64,000 nt of DNA from an uncultured Fodinibius sp. (GCA_913056455.1 CAJXMJ010000001.1:496001-560000); one strand, 5' to 3'; positions 17,701-26,940 are shown, numbered from the stretch's first letter. Numbers and translations are program-made. Notes: generated by a model not told the origin, from the sequence alone.

Positions 17701-18912
17701 TTAATCTTTTTCTTTGACCACGTTTCCGTCTACGATTACAGAACTGATGTGAGTGGTGTATTCGAGGGGATCACCGTCAAACAAAACGAGGTCGGCATCT
17801 TTGCCTTCCTTCAATGATCCTACGCGGTCGGATATGCCGAGTATTTCAGCAGGAGCTTTCGTTAAGGCATATAATGCTTGTTCTCTGTTGAGTCCGTAAC
17901 TGGTTGCAATCGCCGCCTCATAAAGAACAATTCGGGTTTTAGGTACATAGCTTTCAAATCCACTTTGAAAGGCAAAGGGGATACCTGCCTCGGCTAATTT
18001 ACTTGCTGTGGTAAAGCTTGCGTTTTGGGTATCACCATAAGTTCGAACCATTGTAGGGTGGATGATCACCGGAACTCCGGCTTTTTTAATTTCATCTAAT
18101 AGGAGATATGCTTCGGCTGCCCCATCCAGGATCATATCAAAACCAAACTCTTCCTGCAGCCGCAGAGCCGACATGATATCATTAGATCGTTGGGCGGTTA
18201 TCATAGCCGTTAATTTACCATTGAGTACATCAGCCAATGCTTCCATCTTCAAATTTTTGTTGGGACGTTTATCGGGATCCTCAGCCTGACGTTTTTCGAG
18301 GTATTCCTGCGCATCTATAAACTTTTGTCGGAGCATGGCAATCCCTTTAGCACTTGTGCCGGGACTATCAAAGTTACGTCCAACAGTAGAGCCGAGCGTA
18401 AAGGCGACCGTTGTTGCGGAATCTACTAAAGCATCCTCAACAGTATTATAGGGTGTCTTGGCAATCATCGTTTGTCCGCTTGCCAAAGCGCCCGGACCGT
18501 GCCCTGTATGGGTTGTCGTTACCCCTTTATCGAGTACAAATTTCACCAGCTGCTCACGGGCGTTATAGGCATCGATGGCTCGCAGTTCGGGTTGAATGGG
18601 ATCGGATGTTTCCAGTTGGTCTTGATCATCATCCCGGTTGTAGATGCCTGCCAATCCTACCACGCTGTGGGCGTCTACCAAACCCGGTGTTACAACTGAG
18701 GCCTGATGAGTTTCATAGTCAGTAGGGATCTTAATTTCTGAAGCTGAACCTACGGCTTCAATCTTATCGTTGTCGATAAGGACAACTCCGTTCACAATTT
18801 TGTCGCCTTCCATGGTGTAAAGCGTATCGGCTTGCACAGCTACTTGGGCTTGTGTAGCAGTACTTAATCCAATCAATAGTACAAAAACAAAAAGTGTAAT
18901 TCGTTTTTTCAT
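17701..18912 (-). CDS. secreted amidohydrolase-like protein lacking the HxH metal site
   Basis: A 403-residue exported protein (signal peptide to about residue 22, ending TQAQ) with the amidohydrolase fold: an N-terminal beta sandwich, the strand VVTPGLVDAHS, and the C-terminal DRVGSLKEGKDADLVLFDGDP block. Where active members have HxH it reads DAHSVVGL, so one metal ligand is lost, and the usual later histidines are also hard to find. It may be an inactive or structural subunit of its neighbour at 18995, which is 82 bases upstream on the same strand and retains HSH. Such pairs of adjacent genes are known in related bacteria (from memory). Confidence 0.8.
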   Translation of the reverse strand: MKKRITLFVFVLLIGLSTATQAQVAVQADTLYTMEGDKIVNGVVLIDNDKIEAVGSASEIKIPTDYETHQASVVTPGLVDAHSVVGLAGIYNRDDDQDQLETSDPIQPELRAIDAYNAREQLVKFVLDKGVTTTHTGHGPGALASGQTMIAKTPYNTVEDALVDSATTVAFTLGSTVGRNFDSPGTSAKGIAMLRQKFIDAQEYLEKRQAEDPDKRPNKNLKMEALADVLNGKLTAMITAQRSNDIMSALRLQEEFGFDMILDGAAEAYLLLDEIKKAGVPVIIHPTMVRTYGDTQNASFTTASKLAEAGIPFAFQSGFESYVPKTRIVLYEAAIATSYGLNREQALYALTKAPAEILGISDRVGSLKEGKDADLVLFDGDPLEYTTHISSVIVDGNVVKEKD

Positions 18913-18994
18913 AGCGCTAATTATTTAAAACTTAAATTCTTGAAGATGCTGAATAAAAATCAGCATGGCATGTCGGTTTTGAGCTAACAGTGAA

Positions 18995-20290
18995 TTATTT
19001 GTCACCGTGATGATTGTGAGCCGAACCTCGAAACACATTATAACCGCCGGTGGAATACTTGCGATCTTTAGGGTTGGAGTAATCGAATCGCTTAATACCC
19101 TCAACCCACGTTTGTTCTACTTTTGTATAAACGCTCAGCGGATCGCCGGATAAGACCACGAAGTCAGCATCTTTCCCGGCTTCGAGCGTTCCCACCCGAT
19201 CCTGCAGATCCATCATTTTAGCATTTTCGATGGTCAGTGCTTCGAGTGCGGCTTCGCGACTCATTCCTGCGCGGACCCCAAATGCTCCTGATCGCAAAAA
19301 CAGTCGGGTATCAGTAATAGAGGCATCGGTGTGATAACCAACCGTTACGCCGGCTTTCTCTAAAACAGCGCCATTTTTGTATTTAATGTCCGTAGCTTCG
19401 GGTTTGCCTCCGGGGGCATCGAGTACAATGATGGATGCTGGTACCTCAGCTTCTGCAATTTCGTCGGCAACTTTCCAGGCTTCACTTACATGATGCAGGA
19501 CGATTCGGAATCCAAATTCTTCGGCCAGCCGAATAGCGGTGAGGATATCGTAATGGCGGTGTGTGTGATAGTGGACGATACGCTCTCCATTTAGCACTTC
19601 AACCAGTGCATCCATGCCCACATCTCGTGTTGGCATCTTTTCGGGATCACCGTCAGCTTGTTCTATCTTATCTTTGTAATCCTGTGCTTTTATAAATAGC
19701 TCCCGAACCATTGAAGCTGATTTGGCACGCGTACCTGGGAAGGGGGGATCACCTATAGAATTGGTGCCGTTTGCCATTTTGAGTCCGCCCGCTACCTCTT
19801 TTTGTGAATCATCCACAAAAAGCATCTCCTCAATTTTATCCGCATTACGGAGTTTGAGATAGGCCGTTTGTCCGCTCATTAAATGACCCGAGCCGGGTAA
19901 CACATTCACCGTTGTTACGCCACCGGCCAGTGCTTTTTTGAATGTTTCGCTGTGCGGATCAATGCTGTCTATAATGCGTGTATCGGGATGGAGGGCTGCA
20001 GATCGATCGCCCCCGTCACCATTACCAATATGTGAGTGGGAGTCTACGAGTCCGGGCATGATAACTTTGCCGGTTACATCGAATGTTTTTGCATTAGAGG
20101 GTATATCAACCTCAGCCTCTGTTCCAACAGCAACAATTTTATCCCCCTTCGTGACGAGCACACCGTTATCAATGGGTTCCCCACTTATAGGGATAATTTT
20201 GGCGCCTGTAAAAACTTTAGTTTGCTGTGCTACTGACATGATTGGTAACAAAAAGATCAGCAGCAGACTTAGCCGGATGATTCGTGTCAT
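18995..20290 (-). CDS. secreted amidohydrolase (imidazolonepropionase-like)
   Basis: A 431-residue exported protein (signal peptide to about residue 21, ending SVAQQ). It has the metal-binding HSH in GLVDSHSHIG, further histidines in YHTHRHYD and LHHVSEAW, a YHTDA site for the last Asp ligand, and the terminal DRVGTLEAGKDADFVVLSGDP block. It is likely a periplasmic hydrolase acting on amide or cyclic-amide (peptide or dipeptide) substrates. The C terminus ends in a His-rich tail (HNHHGDK). It is the first gene of a two-gene unit with the degenerate homologue at 17701. Confidence 0.85.
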   Translation of the reverse strand: MTRIIRLSLLLIFLLPIMSVAQQTKVFTGAKIIPISGEPIDNGVLVTKGDKIVAVGTEAEVDIPSNAKTFDVTGKVIMPGLVDSHSHIGNGDGGDRSAALHPDTRIIDSIDPHSETFKKALAGGVTTVNVLPGSGHLMSGQTAYLKLRNADKIEEMLFVDDSQKEVAGGLKMANGTNSIGDPPFPGTRAKSASMVRELFIKAQDYKDKIEQADGDPEKMPTRDVGMDALVEVLNGERIVHYHTHRHYDILTAIRLAEEFGFRIVLHHVSEAWKVADEIAEAEVPASIIVLDAPGGKPEATDIKYKNGAVLEKAGVTVGYHTDASITDTRLFLRSGAFGVRAGMSREAALEALTIENAKMMDLQDRVGTLEAGKDADFVVLSGDPLSVYTKVEQTWVEGIKRFDYSNPKDRKYSTGGYNVFRGSAHNHHGDK

Positions 20291-20486
20291 AAGTTTTCCC
20301 TGAATTTTATTAATGATATTTTGCAGTCCTTTAAAACTTGATTATGCTAAGAAGCTGATTTGTTGGCAAATTATCAATACGCTCATTTGCAAGCTTTTAC
20401 AACTGTGCTGCTTTATATATTGCAACAGTCGTCTTAACAGATAGCTGTAGTTTTCAAAACTTCATACAAATAAATTTTGATACTTA

Positions 20487-21485
20487 ATGTCTTTTTTATC
20501 GCCCCCGATTACAAAAAACAAGGATGGGAACTCAAGAATGGTGGGACTTGAGATTGAATTTGCAGGAATTGAGCCCATGCAGGCGGCTGAAATTATTACC
20601 TCGGTTTTTGGAGGAGAGATATCTAAAGAGCACCGTTATCAGATAAATATATCGGGCAGCGATCTGGGGGATTTCAGAGTAGAGCTGGATGCGCGTATTC
20701 TTCGTAGGATGGCCGAGGAAAATATTTTTGATAAACTTGGTATTAGCTTGGAGGAAGATTCTATACGCAAATCTATAGAAGATGTGGTAGATAAAATGGC
20801 ACGATCGGTCGTACCGCTCGAGATTGTAATGCCGCCGGTTAGTATCGATGAGCTGGAGAAGTTGGAAAACCTTCGGAAGGCTCTTCAGGAAAATAAAGCA
20901 AAGGGTACGTATGCTTCTATGGTACATGCTTTTGGGATGCACTTAAATATTGAGGCTCCCAATTTAAATGTAAAAACGCTGCTGAATTATTTGCGTGCGT
21001 TTGCGGTGGTGTATCCGTGGCTGCTTGAAGTACTGAGGATTGACATGACGCGACGGATATCTCCCTTTGTGGATCCATTTCCTGAAAAATATGTAAAGAA
21101 GATTTTGAGCCCGGAATATGCCCCGGATGTTGATCAATTCATTGAGGACTACATCGAATTTAATCCCACGCGTAATCGTCCCGTTGATATGATGCCAATA
21201 TTTGGGATGTTGAATGAAGATATAATTGAACCTGTAATGGAGGGAGAAAAGAACGATCCGCGTCCCACTTTTCATTACCGTTTGCCGAACAGCAGGATTG
21301 ATGACCCGGACTGGCGCTTTGAAGATGAGTGGAATCATTGGCTGGTGGTAGAAAGACTTGCCGCTGATGATGAAATGCTTAATAAGTTAAGTCGGTTATA
21401 TTTGTTGCGACGTGATCAAACAGTAATATCATTTCGTAAAGAATGGGCAAAAACCTTAGAAATATTGCTGGACTTAGATGAATAG
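20487..21485 (+). CDS. amidoligase family enzyme (PF12224-like)
   Basis: A 332-residue protein. The N-terminal MVGLEIEFAGI strand and the ISGSDLGDFRVELDAR stretch are those of the amidoligase branch of the glutamine-synthetase-like fold, with the paired acidic metal ligands (E-x-E and E-x-D). A second metal/His site is suggested by AFGMHLNIE. Enzymes of this group ligate amines to carboxylates using ATP; Iyer and colleagues described them by comparative genomics next to class I amidotransferases. The next gene is exactly that and overlaps by eight bases (ATG at 21478, stop at 21483). The product is unknown; peptide tagging or a small amide metabolite are both possible. Confidence 0.8.
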   Translation: MSFLSPPITKNKDGNSRMVGLEIEFAGIEPMQAAEIITSVFGGEISKEHRYQINISGSDLGDFRVELDARILRRMAEENIFDKLGISLEEDSIRKSIEDVVDKMARSVVPLEIVMPPVSIDELEKLENLRKALQENKAKGTYASMVHAFGMHLNIEAPNLNVKTLLNYLRAFAVVYPWLLEVLRIDMTRRISPFVDPFPEKYVKKILSPEYAPDVDQFIEDYIEFNPTRNRPVDMMPIFGMLNEDIIEPVMEGEKNDPRPTFHYRLPNSRIDDPDWRFEDEWNHWLVVERLAADDEMLNKLSRLYLLRRDQTVISFRKEWAKTLEILLDLDE

Positions 21486-22275
21486 AAGGAAACCAAATAT
21501 TGGGGTGACAGGACCTGATAAAGGAGGACGAGCGGCTTGGTGGTTTACTCGTTTTGCGGTGTTTCTTCACGGGGGGCGTGCTATTCATATACATCCACAA
21601 AAAGGGTTGCCTGAAGAAGATATCCATGGACTTATCATTGGAGGGGGTGCCGATATTAACCCGGAACGGTACGGGGCAGAAGATATTCGCGATCTGTTTT
21701 CGAAAGATGAAAAGGTATCGAGCCTGCGAAGGTTTTTTATTTATCTGTTAACGATAATATTTTTTCCTTTTATCTATTTTTTGCGGAAGATTTTTTCTGC
21801 TTCGTCGGAAGATATTGATGATAATCGTGATGAACTCGAGTTTGGGCTTATCGAAAAGGCAGTAGATAAAAATATTCCCATATTGGGAATATGCAGGGGA
21901 GCACAACTGTTAAATATACATTTTGGAGGTACTCTTCATCAGGATATCGCAGGATACTATACTGAAGTGCCCAGAATACAAAGCGTGTGGCCAAAGAAAA
22001 GGGTGGAGGTAGATGGTAATAGCATGCTACATGATATTTTGACTTTTGAAAAGGTATGGGTTAATGCACTACATCATCAGGCTGTGGATGATTTGGGCGA
22101 AGGCTTAGCTGTTGTTGCTAAAGAAGAAAATGGCATTATCCAGGCCATTGAGCACACCAACCGGAATTTTATTCTGGGCGTACAATGGCATCCCGAATAT
22201 ATGCCGCAAATACCGGCTCAGCGACGGGTTTTTAAACGGTTGGTAGCGGCAGCCAAGACAAGGATGACAAAATAA
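21478..22275 (+). CDS. class I glutamine amidotransferase-like hydrolase (peptidase C26, PuuD-like)
   Basis: A 265-residue protein. The catalytic cysteine is in LGICRGAQ (C139), and the His/Glu pair is in VQWHPEY near the C terminus, as in gamma-glutamyl-GABA hydrolase. The N-terminal TGPDKGGRAAW and GLIIGGGADINPERYG blocks are also typical. Residues 84-106 form an unusually hydrophobic run (FFIYLLTIIFFPFIYFL) that looks like a membrane-anchoring insertion between the family motifs. It overlaps the amidoligase gene by eight bases, so translation is coupled and both probably act on one substrate: hydrolysis of an amide formed by the ligase, or ammonia supply. Confidence 0.85.
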   Translation: MNRRKPNIGVTGPDKGGRAAWWFTRFAVFLHGGRAIHIHPQKGLPEEDIHGLIIGGGADINPERYGAEDIRDLFSKDEKVSSLRRFFIYLLTIIFFPFIYFLRKIFSASSEDIDDNRDELEFGLIEKAVDKNIPILGICRGAQLLNIHFGGTLHQDIAGYYTEVPRIQSVWPKKRVEVDGNSMLHDILTFEKVWVNALHHQAVDDLGEGLAVVAKEENGIIQAIEHTNRNFILGVQWHPEYMPQIPAQRRVFKRLVAAAKTRMTK

Positions 22276-22277
22276 AA

Positions 22278-22308
22278 AAGCAGGGGCTTTGGTATAAAAC
22301 CCCTGCTT
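22278..22308 (-). terminator. bidirectional intrinsic terminator
   Basis: AAGCAGGGG and CCCCTGCTT form a perfect 9-bp stem between convergent genes. On the minus strand it is followed by TTTTTATTTTG, so it best serves the Dabb gene; it may also stop plus-strand transcription from the amidoligase operon. Confidence 0.8.
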
Positions 22309-22333
22309 GGAATGTAGTTATATGTATTAGCTC

Positions 22334-22654
22334 TTAGGTGTCCACTTTGTAATCAACGAAGTGGCGTTCTTCGATCACCGAGTTAATAAATTTCACAGCC
22401 TTTTTATGATTTTCATCACGAGTATACATAGTGTAATCCAGCTCTGTTTCAAAATCAGAGATCAGAACTACATCATACGGTGAACCCGCTTCGTCGTCAT
22501 CTTCAGAAATATTGATTCCAACTTCTACATTTTTAATTTCGTCGATATTTACTTTTAGTCCCTCCAGGATAAGTTTCATCTTTTCGGCATTCTTTTCCTT
22601 GGTGGCACCTTCCGCTTCTTCTTTTAATTTCCACATTACTACGTGACGAATCAT
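22334..22654 (-). CDS. Dabb (stress-responsive A/B barrel) family protein
   Basis: A 106-residue single-domain protein. It opens with MIRHVVMWKLKEEAEG, has the central VEVGINISEDD strand and ends RHFVDYKVDT, the layout of the Dabb ferredoxin-like dimeric barrel. Members are linked to salt or other stress in plants and to small-molecule enzymes in bacteria; the role here is unknown. It is downstream of the HU-LysM gene with a 69-base gap, and has its own terminator at 22278. Confidence 0.85.
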   Translation of the reverse strand: MIRHVVMWKLKEEAEGATKEKNAEKMKLILEGLKVNIDEIKNVEVGINISEDDDEAGSPYDVVLISDFETELDYTMYTRDENHKKAVKFINSVIEERHFVDYKVDT

Positions 22655-22723
22655 ATATTTACTCCTATGGTGTGCTTTTATTACAAATTTTATTTAAGGG
22701 TCTAAGGTTTGCCAAACTAACCG

Positions 22724-24430
22724 TTAGCGGGCTTTGTTGGCATAAGAAAGATCTGTTTTATCTATTGGTACATCAGCAAGCTGTTGTAAATCATCGTGGT
22801 ACAACTTGGCAGCCCAAAGGTGATTTTTAGCTTTGGATTGCTCATTGCTTTTATACCATTTGTAGGTGGCGATAAATCCTTTGGCAACACCCACTGAATC
22901 GGTACTGGTAAGGGTGTTCTGCGGCCCTGATGGCAATGGTACAGAAAGTGAACTGCCGGCGTAAATTAAATCGGGATCTTCAAGTGAACCATTATTGCCG
23001 TAAATCCATGGCCATAAACGAGGGTTTCCATATCGGTCTTCGGCAAGGCTCCACAAGGTTTGTCCTTCTTCAATTTCAACAGACTGATTATCAGGCGCTG
23101 TATTACCTGTTGATTGTTGTGTTGCTGAAGACTGCGTTGACGCTTGTGACTGATTTTGTGCTGATTCTTGAGAATCTTCGGTCTCTTGCTGCTGAGTGTT
23201 AACTTCCTGTGCAGCATCAGTTGAAGTTGTTGGTTCTTCCGATGAAGAAATCAGTGTAGTATCATTTGTTGATAACGTACTGTAATACCATGCTCCTCCT
23301 GCAATAAGTAGCAATACAATGGCAGCAGCTGCCACGTATGAAAATGAAGAACTTCGATCGGATGGACGACTTGTTGGGGGAGTAGGATATTGGGAGTTTT
23401 TATCTTCGAGGTCAGACTGTTCTTGTTGATCCTGTTTTAAGTCTTGAGCTGTTTCTTCGAGCTTTTCTACTTCTTCTGCAAGGACTTCTTCTTCAGACTT
23501 TGTTGCTTCTTTCTCTTCGTCGTCTTCTTCCTCGCTTGATCCTGTTTCGTCTAATTTATCTTCAAATTCTTGAGGTTCATTTGTTTCGGGCTCAGTTTCC
23601 TCTACTGCTTCGATATCTTCGGAGGTTTCATCCTGCTGTTCTTTTTCTTCTGAACCAATGAACTCTTCAAGGAGGTCATCTTCAGTATCTGATGCGGCAG
23701 CCCTAAATTCGACAATATCCCCATTGTCATCATCCTCAATATCATCCGAGCTTTCAGAGGCTGAGGCTTCACTTATATCCTCATCAGATTCTTGCTGTGC
23801 TTCAAAACTAAATGGAAAATCTTCCTCAGTTTCTATTTGGTTCTTATCACTGGTTTTATCCTCATCACTATCTTGCTGGTGTGAGGTGGGGGGAGCAGTT
23901 GGAATAAAATCGTCTTCGTTTAGTTTCTGCTCTTCTGAACTTTCCGGAATATCGGATTCTGATTTCTGTTCCTTTTGAGCTTGCTTATTGTCTTCATCAA
24001 TGCTACTACTGCTATCAATAGCTGACTTTTCCGTTTGGGAATCCACTGCTTGGTGGTCAGCTGAGGAGTGATCTTCAGCATTAGATGTAGTCTCCTCTTC
24101 TTTTTCCTCCTCTTCTATAAGTTGCGGCTCCATATGTGCATAGGGAGCATTAACAAGTTCTCTCAGATCTTTGTAAGGCTTGAAAACCACCTTGTTATGG
24201 GCGGGAATAGTTATCTTTTCCTCGGTTTGTGGGTTATACCCTTCGCGTTCATCCACGCGTTGAAGTTCAAACTTCCCGAAGCCGGCAATATTTACCTTGC
24301 CGTCTTCTTCGAGTCCACCATTGATGATATCCACAAAATCCTTGAGAAAATCGTGGGTAAACTGCTTGGAGTGCTCTGTTTCCTCAGCAATCGACTCAAT
24401 AAGTTCTCCAAATGTAACTTTTTCACTCAT
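22724..24430 (-). CDS. HU-domain / transmembrane / LysM fusion protein
   Basis: A 568-residue protein of unusual layout. Residues 1-95 are a complete HU/IHF DNA-binding domain, including the GFGKFELQ and GYNPQTEEKI parts of the beta-arm. Residues 100-355 are an acidic, Ser/Glu/Asp-rich disordered linker. One transmembrane helix follows (about 364-383, YVAAAAIVLLLIAGGAWYY). After a Gln/Ser/Thr-rich spacer, residues 450-500 are a LysM module (EGQTLWSLAEDRYGN...DPDLIYAGSSLSVP). There is no signal peptide, so HU should be cytosolic and LysM periplasmic. The protein could link nucleoid, inner membrane and peptidoglycan. Its start overlaps the stop of an HU gene by eight bases. Confidence 0.85.
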   Translation of the reverse strand: MSEKVTFGELIESIAEETEHSKQFTHDFLKDFVDIINGGLEEDGKVNIAGFGKFELQRVDEREGYNPQTEEKITIPAHNKVVFKPYKDLRELVNAPYAHMEPQLIEEEEKEEETTSNAEDHSSADHQAVDSQTEKSAIDSSSSIDEDNKQAQKEQKSESDIPESSEEQKLNEDDFIPTAPPTSHQQDSDEDKTSDKNQIETEEDFPFSFEAQQESDEDISEASASESSDDIEDDDNGDIVEFRAAASDTEDDLLEEFIGSEEKEQQDETSEDIEAVEETEPETNEPQEFEDKLDETGSSEEEDDEEKEATKSEEEVLAEEVEKLEETAQDLKQDQQEQSDLEDKNSQYPTPPTSRPSDRSSSFSYVAAAAIVLLLIAGGAWYYSTLSTNDTTLISSSEEPTTSTDAAQEVNTQQQETEDSQESAQNQSQASTQSSATQQSTGNTAPDNQSVEIEEGQTLWSLAEDRYGNPRLWPWIYGNNGSLEDPDLIYAGSSLSVPLPSGPQNTLTSTDSVGVAKGFIATYKWYKSNEQSKAKNHLWAAKLYHDDLQQLADVPIDKTDLSYANKAR

Positions 24431-24716
24431 CGTCTATATCCACTTGTTTTAAGTCTTCTTTTAGTCCCTTACTGGGATTAAAATCAACAACCCGTTTTGG
24501 GGGTAGCTTCATGTATTGCTCATAGTGCGGATTATAAGATTTTCTTTTTTTTCGAGTAGTAGTACCAAACGTTCCCAGTTCCGGTATCGAAAATGAATTA
24601 CCGGAAGCGATATTTTCAGTAAATGTTTGGGTAATAACGTTTAAAAAGTCACGTGCTTCAGCATGCGTCATATCCCAGTTTTCTGCAAGTATGGCTACTA
24701 CATCGCTCGTATTCAT
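24423..24716 (-). CDS. HU family DNA-binding protein
   Basis: A 97-residue basic DNA-bending protein. It shows the N-terminal helix pair (SDVVAILAENWDMTHAEARDFLNVIT), the GNSFSIPELGTFG turn and the beta-arm with KKRKSYNPHYEQ and PPKRVVDFNP, as in HU/IHF. It is somewhat divergent from housekeeping HU and is probably specialised. Its last codons overlap the start of the HU-LysM fusion gene by eight bases, so the two are translated together and may form heterodimers. It is divergent from aconitase. Confidence 0.88.
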   Translation of the reverse strand: MNTSDVVAILAENWDMTHAEARDFLNVITQTFTENIASGNSFSIPELGTFGTTTRKKRKSYNPHYEQYMKLPPKRVVDFNPSKGLKEDLKQVDIDDE

Positions 24717-24949
24717 ACAAAGAATAATCTCCGATTATCTTTACAGCTTATTATTTACTGTTAATTAAGAAAAAAAACTTTAAAAACTAAGTATATATTT
24801 CTACCTATAGCTTAGAATATGTATAAATTATTATTTTTTGTGCATTTACTTGAAGAGTAGGGGTATGGTCTGGTATTTTAAGAAACGATTTTAGAGGAAT
24901 TTTACTTTAGGTAATCAACTATACAGCGGAAATAAATCCAAAAATATTT

Positions 24950-26914
24950 ATGAGTAAACCACTTAATGTTACTGAGAAACTAATCAAAAGCCATCTCGTT
25001 GATGGTGAAATGGTTCCAGGCCAGGAAATTGGTCTTAAAATTGATCAAACGCTCACGCAAGATGCCACTGGTACTATGGTGATGCTTGAGCTTGAGGCCA
25101 TGGAACTGGATGAGGCACAAACTGAATTATCGTGCCAATATGTTGATCACAACTTGATCCAAACGGACTTTAAAAATCCGGATGATCACGTATTTCTGAA
25201 ATCTGCTGCTGAACGATTTGGTATGTGGTATAGCCGTCCGGGTAACGGGGTAAGCCATCCCATTGAAACAGAACGTTTTGGAATTCCCGGTAAAACATTG
25301 GCAGGATCTGACAGTCATACACCGGCAGCCGGTTGTATGGGAATGCTCGCCATTGGTTCTGGTGGTCTGGACGTTGCTTTTGCGATTGCGGGCGAACCTC
25401 TATACATAAAGATGCCTAAAGTGTTAGGTGTTGAGATCAAAGGAAATCTCCCTGACTGGGTAAGTGCCAAAGATGTGGTTCTTGAAATGCTGCGACGTTA
25501 TGATGTTGATGGTGCTACCGGTTATGTGATCGAATATTTTGGCGAAGGATTGAGAAATCTTTCCACGATGGATCGTCACGTAATTGCAAATATGGGTACC
25601 GAGATGGGGGCCACCAGCACGGTGTTTCCTGCTGACGGTGAAGTGCGTCGATTTATGGAGACGCAGGAACGCGGAAATGAATTTGTTGAACTCAAGGCCG
25701 ATGAAGGTGCGGAATATGACAAGTACGAAGAGCTTGTATTGGACGATGTTGAACCACTGATCGCTCTGCCCAGTAGCCCCGGTAATGTTGTACCGGTTCG
25801 TGAAGTTGAAGGTCAGGATATTTATCAATCATATGTTGGATCTTCTGCCAACCCGGGATATCGTGATTTCTGGATCTGTTCTGAGATTGTAAAAGATAAA
25901 ACGGTTGATGATAATGTCTCTTGGGATATCAACCCCACGTCGCGACAGATTATTGAAAACATGGTTCAGAATAACGTGATGTTTAATCTGGTTCAGTCCG
26001 GTGCACGTATTCATCAGGCCGGCTGTAACGGTTGTATAGGGATGGGGCAGGCACCGGCATCAGGACAAAATAGCCTTCGTACAGTACCTCGTAACTTCCC
26101 GGATCGTTCAGGAACGCCCGAAGATTCAGTATTCTTAGTAAGTCCTGAGACCGCTGCGGCTTCTGCTCTTACGGGTAAAATTACAGATCCACGCGATCTC
26201 GAGGATCTGTATAATATGCGATATCCCAAGTTCGAGCATCCCAAAGAAATTCATATCAATACGGAGATGCTTACTCCGCCCAAGCCCAAAGAGGAACGAG
26301 GTGAAATCAAGAAGGGGCCAAATATTTCTACAATGCCCGACTTTGATGAGTTGAAAGACTTTGATGTTCCCGTTCTGTTGAAGATGGGCGATGACATTTC
26401 TACGGATGAAATTCTTCGTGCCGGAGCCGAAGTGCTTCCTTACCGCAGTAATATTCCTGAGATTAGCAAGTTTACCCTGGATGTTGTAGATGAAAACTTC
26501 CACGATCGTGCGATGGAAGCCAAAGAAGAGCATGATGGACATGTCGTGATTGCAGGTGAAAATTACGCACAGGGCTCCAGCCGTGAACATGCTGCTATTG
26601 CACCGCGTTATTTAGGTATGCGAGCTGTAATTGCTAAAAGCTATGCACGTATTGGCTGGCAAAACCTGATTAACTTCGGAATTCCGCCCTTAGAATTTGA
26701 ACATGATGCGGACTACGAAGATATCGATCAGGGAGATATCCTTGAAGTGAATGACATCCGAGAAGCTATTAAAAATGGTAATGAAGTTGTTATTCATAAC
26801 AAGACGAAAGGAAAGAAATATACTGTTAAGCATACCTTCAGTGAACGTCAAAAAGAAGCTGTGCTACACGGTGGCGTTATTAATCGCTTTAAAGCGAAGA
26901 AGAAAGCAGGTTAA
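24950..26914 (+). CDS. acnA: aconitate hydratase (Aquifex-type)
   Basis: A 654-residue TCA-cycle enzyme that interconverts citrate and isocitrate through an [4Fe-4S] cluster. The cluster and substrate loops GSDSHTPAAGCMG, HQAGCNGCIGMG and YAQGSSREHAAIAPR are all present, and the C-terminal swivel domain is fused. The short length and motif spelling match the compact 'Aquifex type' aconitase rather than E. coli AcnA or AcnB. It is monocistronic, with a terminator at 26941. The gene symbol is by function only. Confidence 0.93.
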   Translation: MSKPLNVTEKLIKSHLVDGEMVPGQEIGLKIDQTLTQDATGTMVMLELEAMELDEAQTELSCQYVDHNLIQTDFKNPDDHVFLKSAAERFGMWYSRPGNGVSHPIETERFGIPGKTLAGSDSHTPAAGCMGMLAIGSGGLDVAFAIAGEPLYIKMPKVLGVEIKGNLPDWVSAKDVVLEMLRRYDVDGATGYVIEYFGEGLRNLSTMDRHVIANMGTEMGATSTVFPADGEVRRFMETQERGNEFVELKADEGAEYDKYEELVLDDVEPLIALPSSPGNVVPVREVEGQDIYQSYVGSSANPGYRDFWICSEIVKDKTVDDNVSWDINPTSRQIIENMVQNNVMFNLVQSGARIHQAGCNGCIGMGQAPASGQNSLRTVPRNFPDRSGTPEDSVFLVSPETAAASALTGKITDPRDLEDLYNMRYPKFEHPKEIHINTEMLTPPKPKEERGEIKKGPNISTMPDFDELKDFDVPVLLKMGDDISTDEILRAGAEVLPYRSNIPEISKFTLDVVDENFHDRAMEAKEEHDGHVVIAGENYAQGSSREHAAIAPRYLGMRAVIAKSYARIGWQNLINFGIPPLEFEHDADYEDIDQGDILEVNDIREAIKNGNEVVIHNKTKGKKYTVKHTFSERQKEAVLHGGVINRFKAKKKAG

Positions 26915-26940
26915 TCTGTTTTTACAAAGCGTTTAAATTA

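Noticed and set aside
23658-23978. 106-codon Ser-rich frame antisense to the HU-LysM linker
   Set aside because: It is the mirror of the Glu/Asp/Ser-rich linker codons (a composition effect); no start signal and no known domain.
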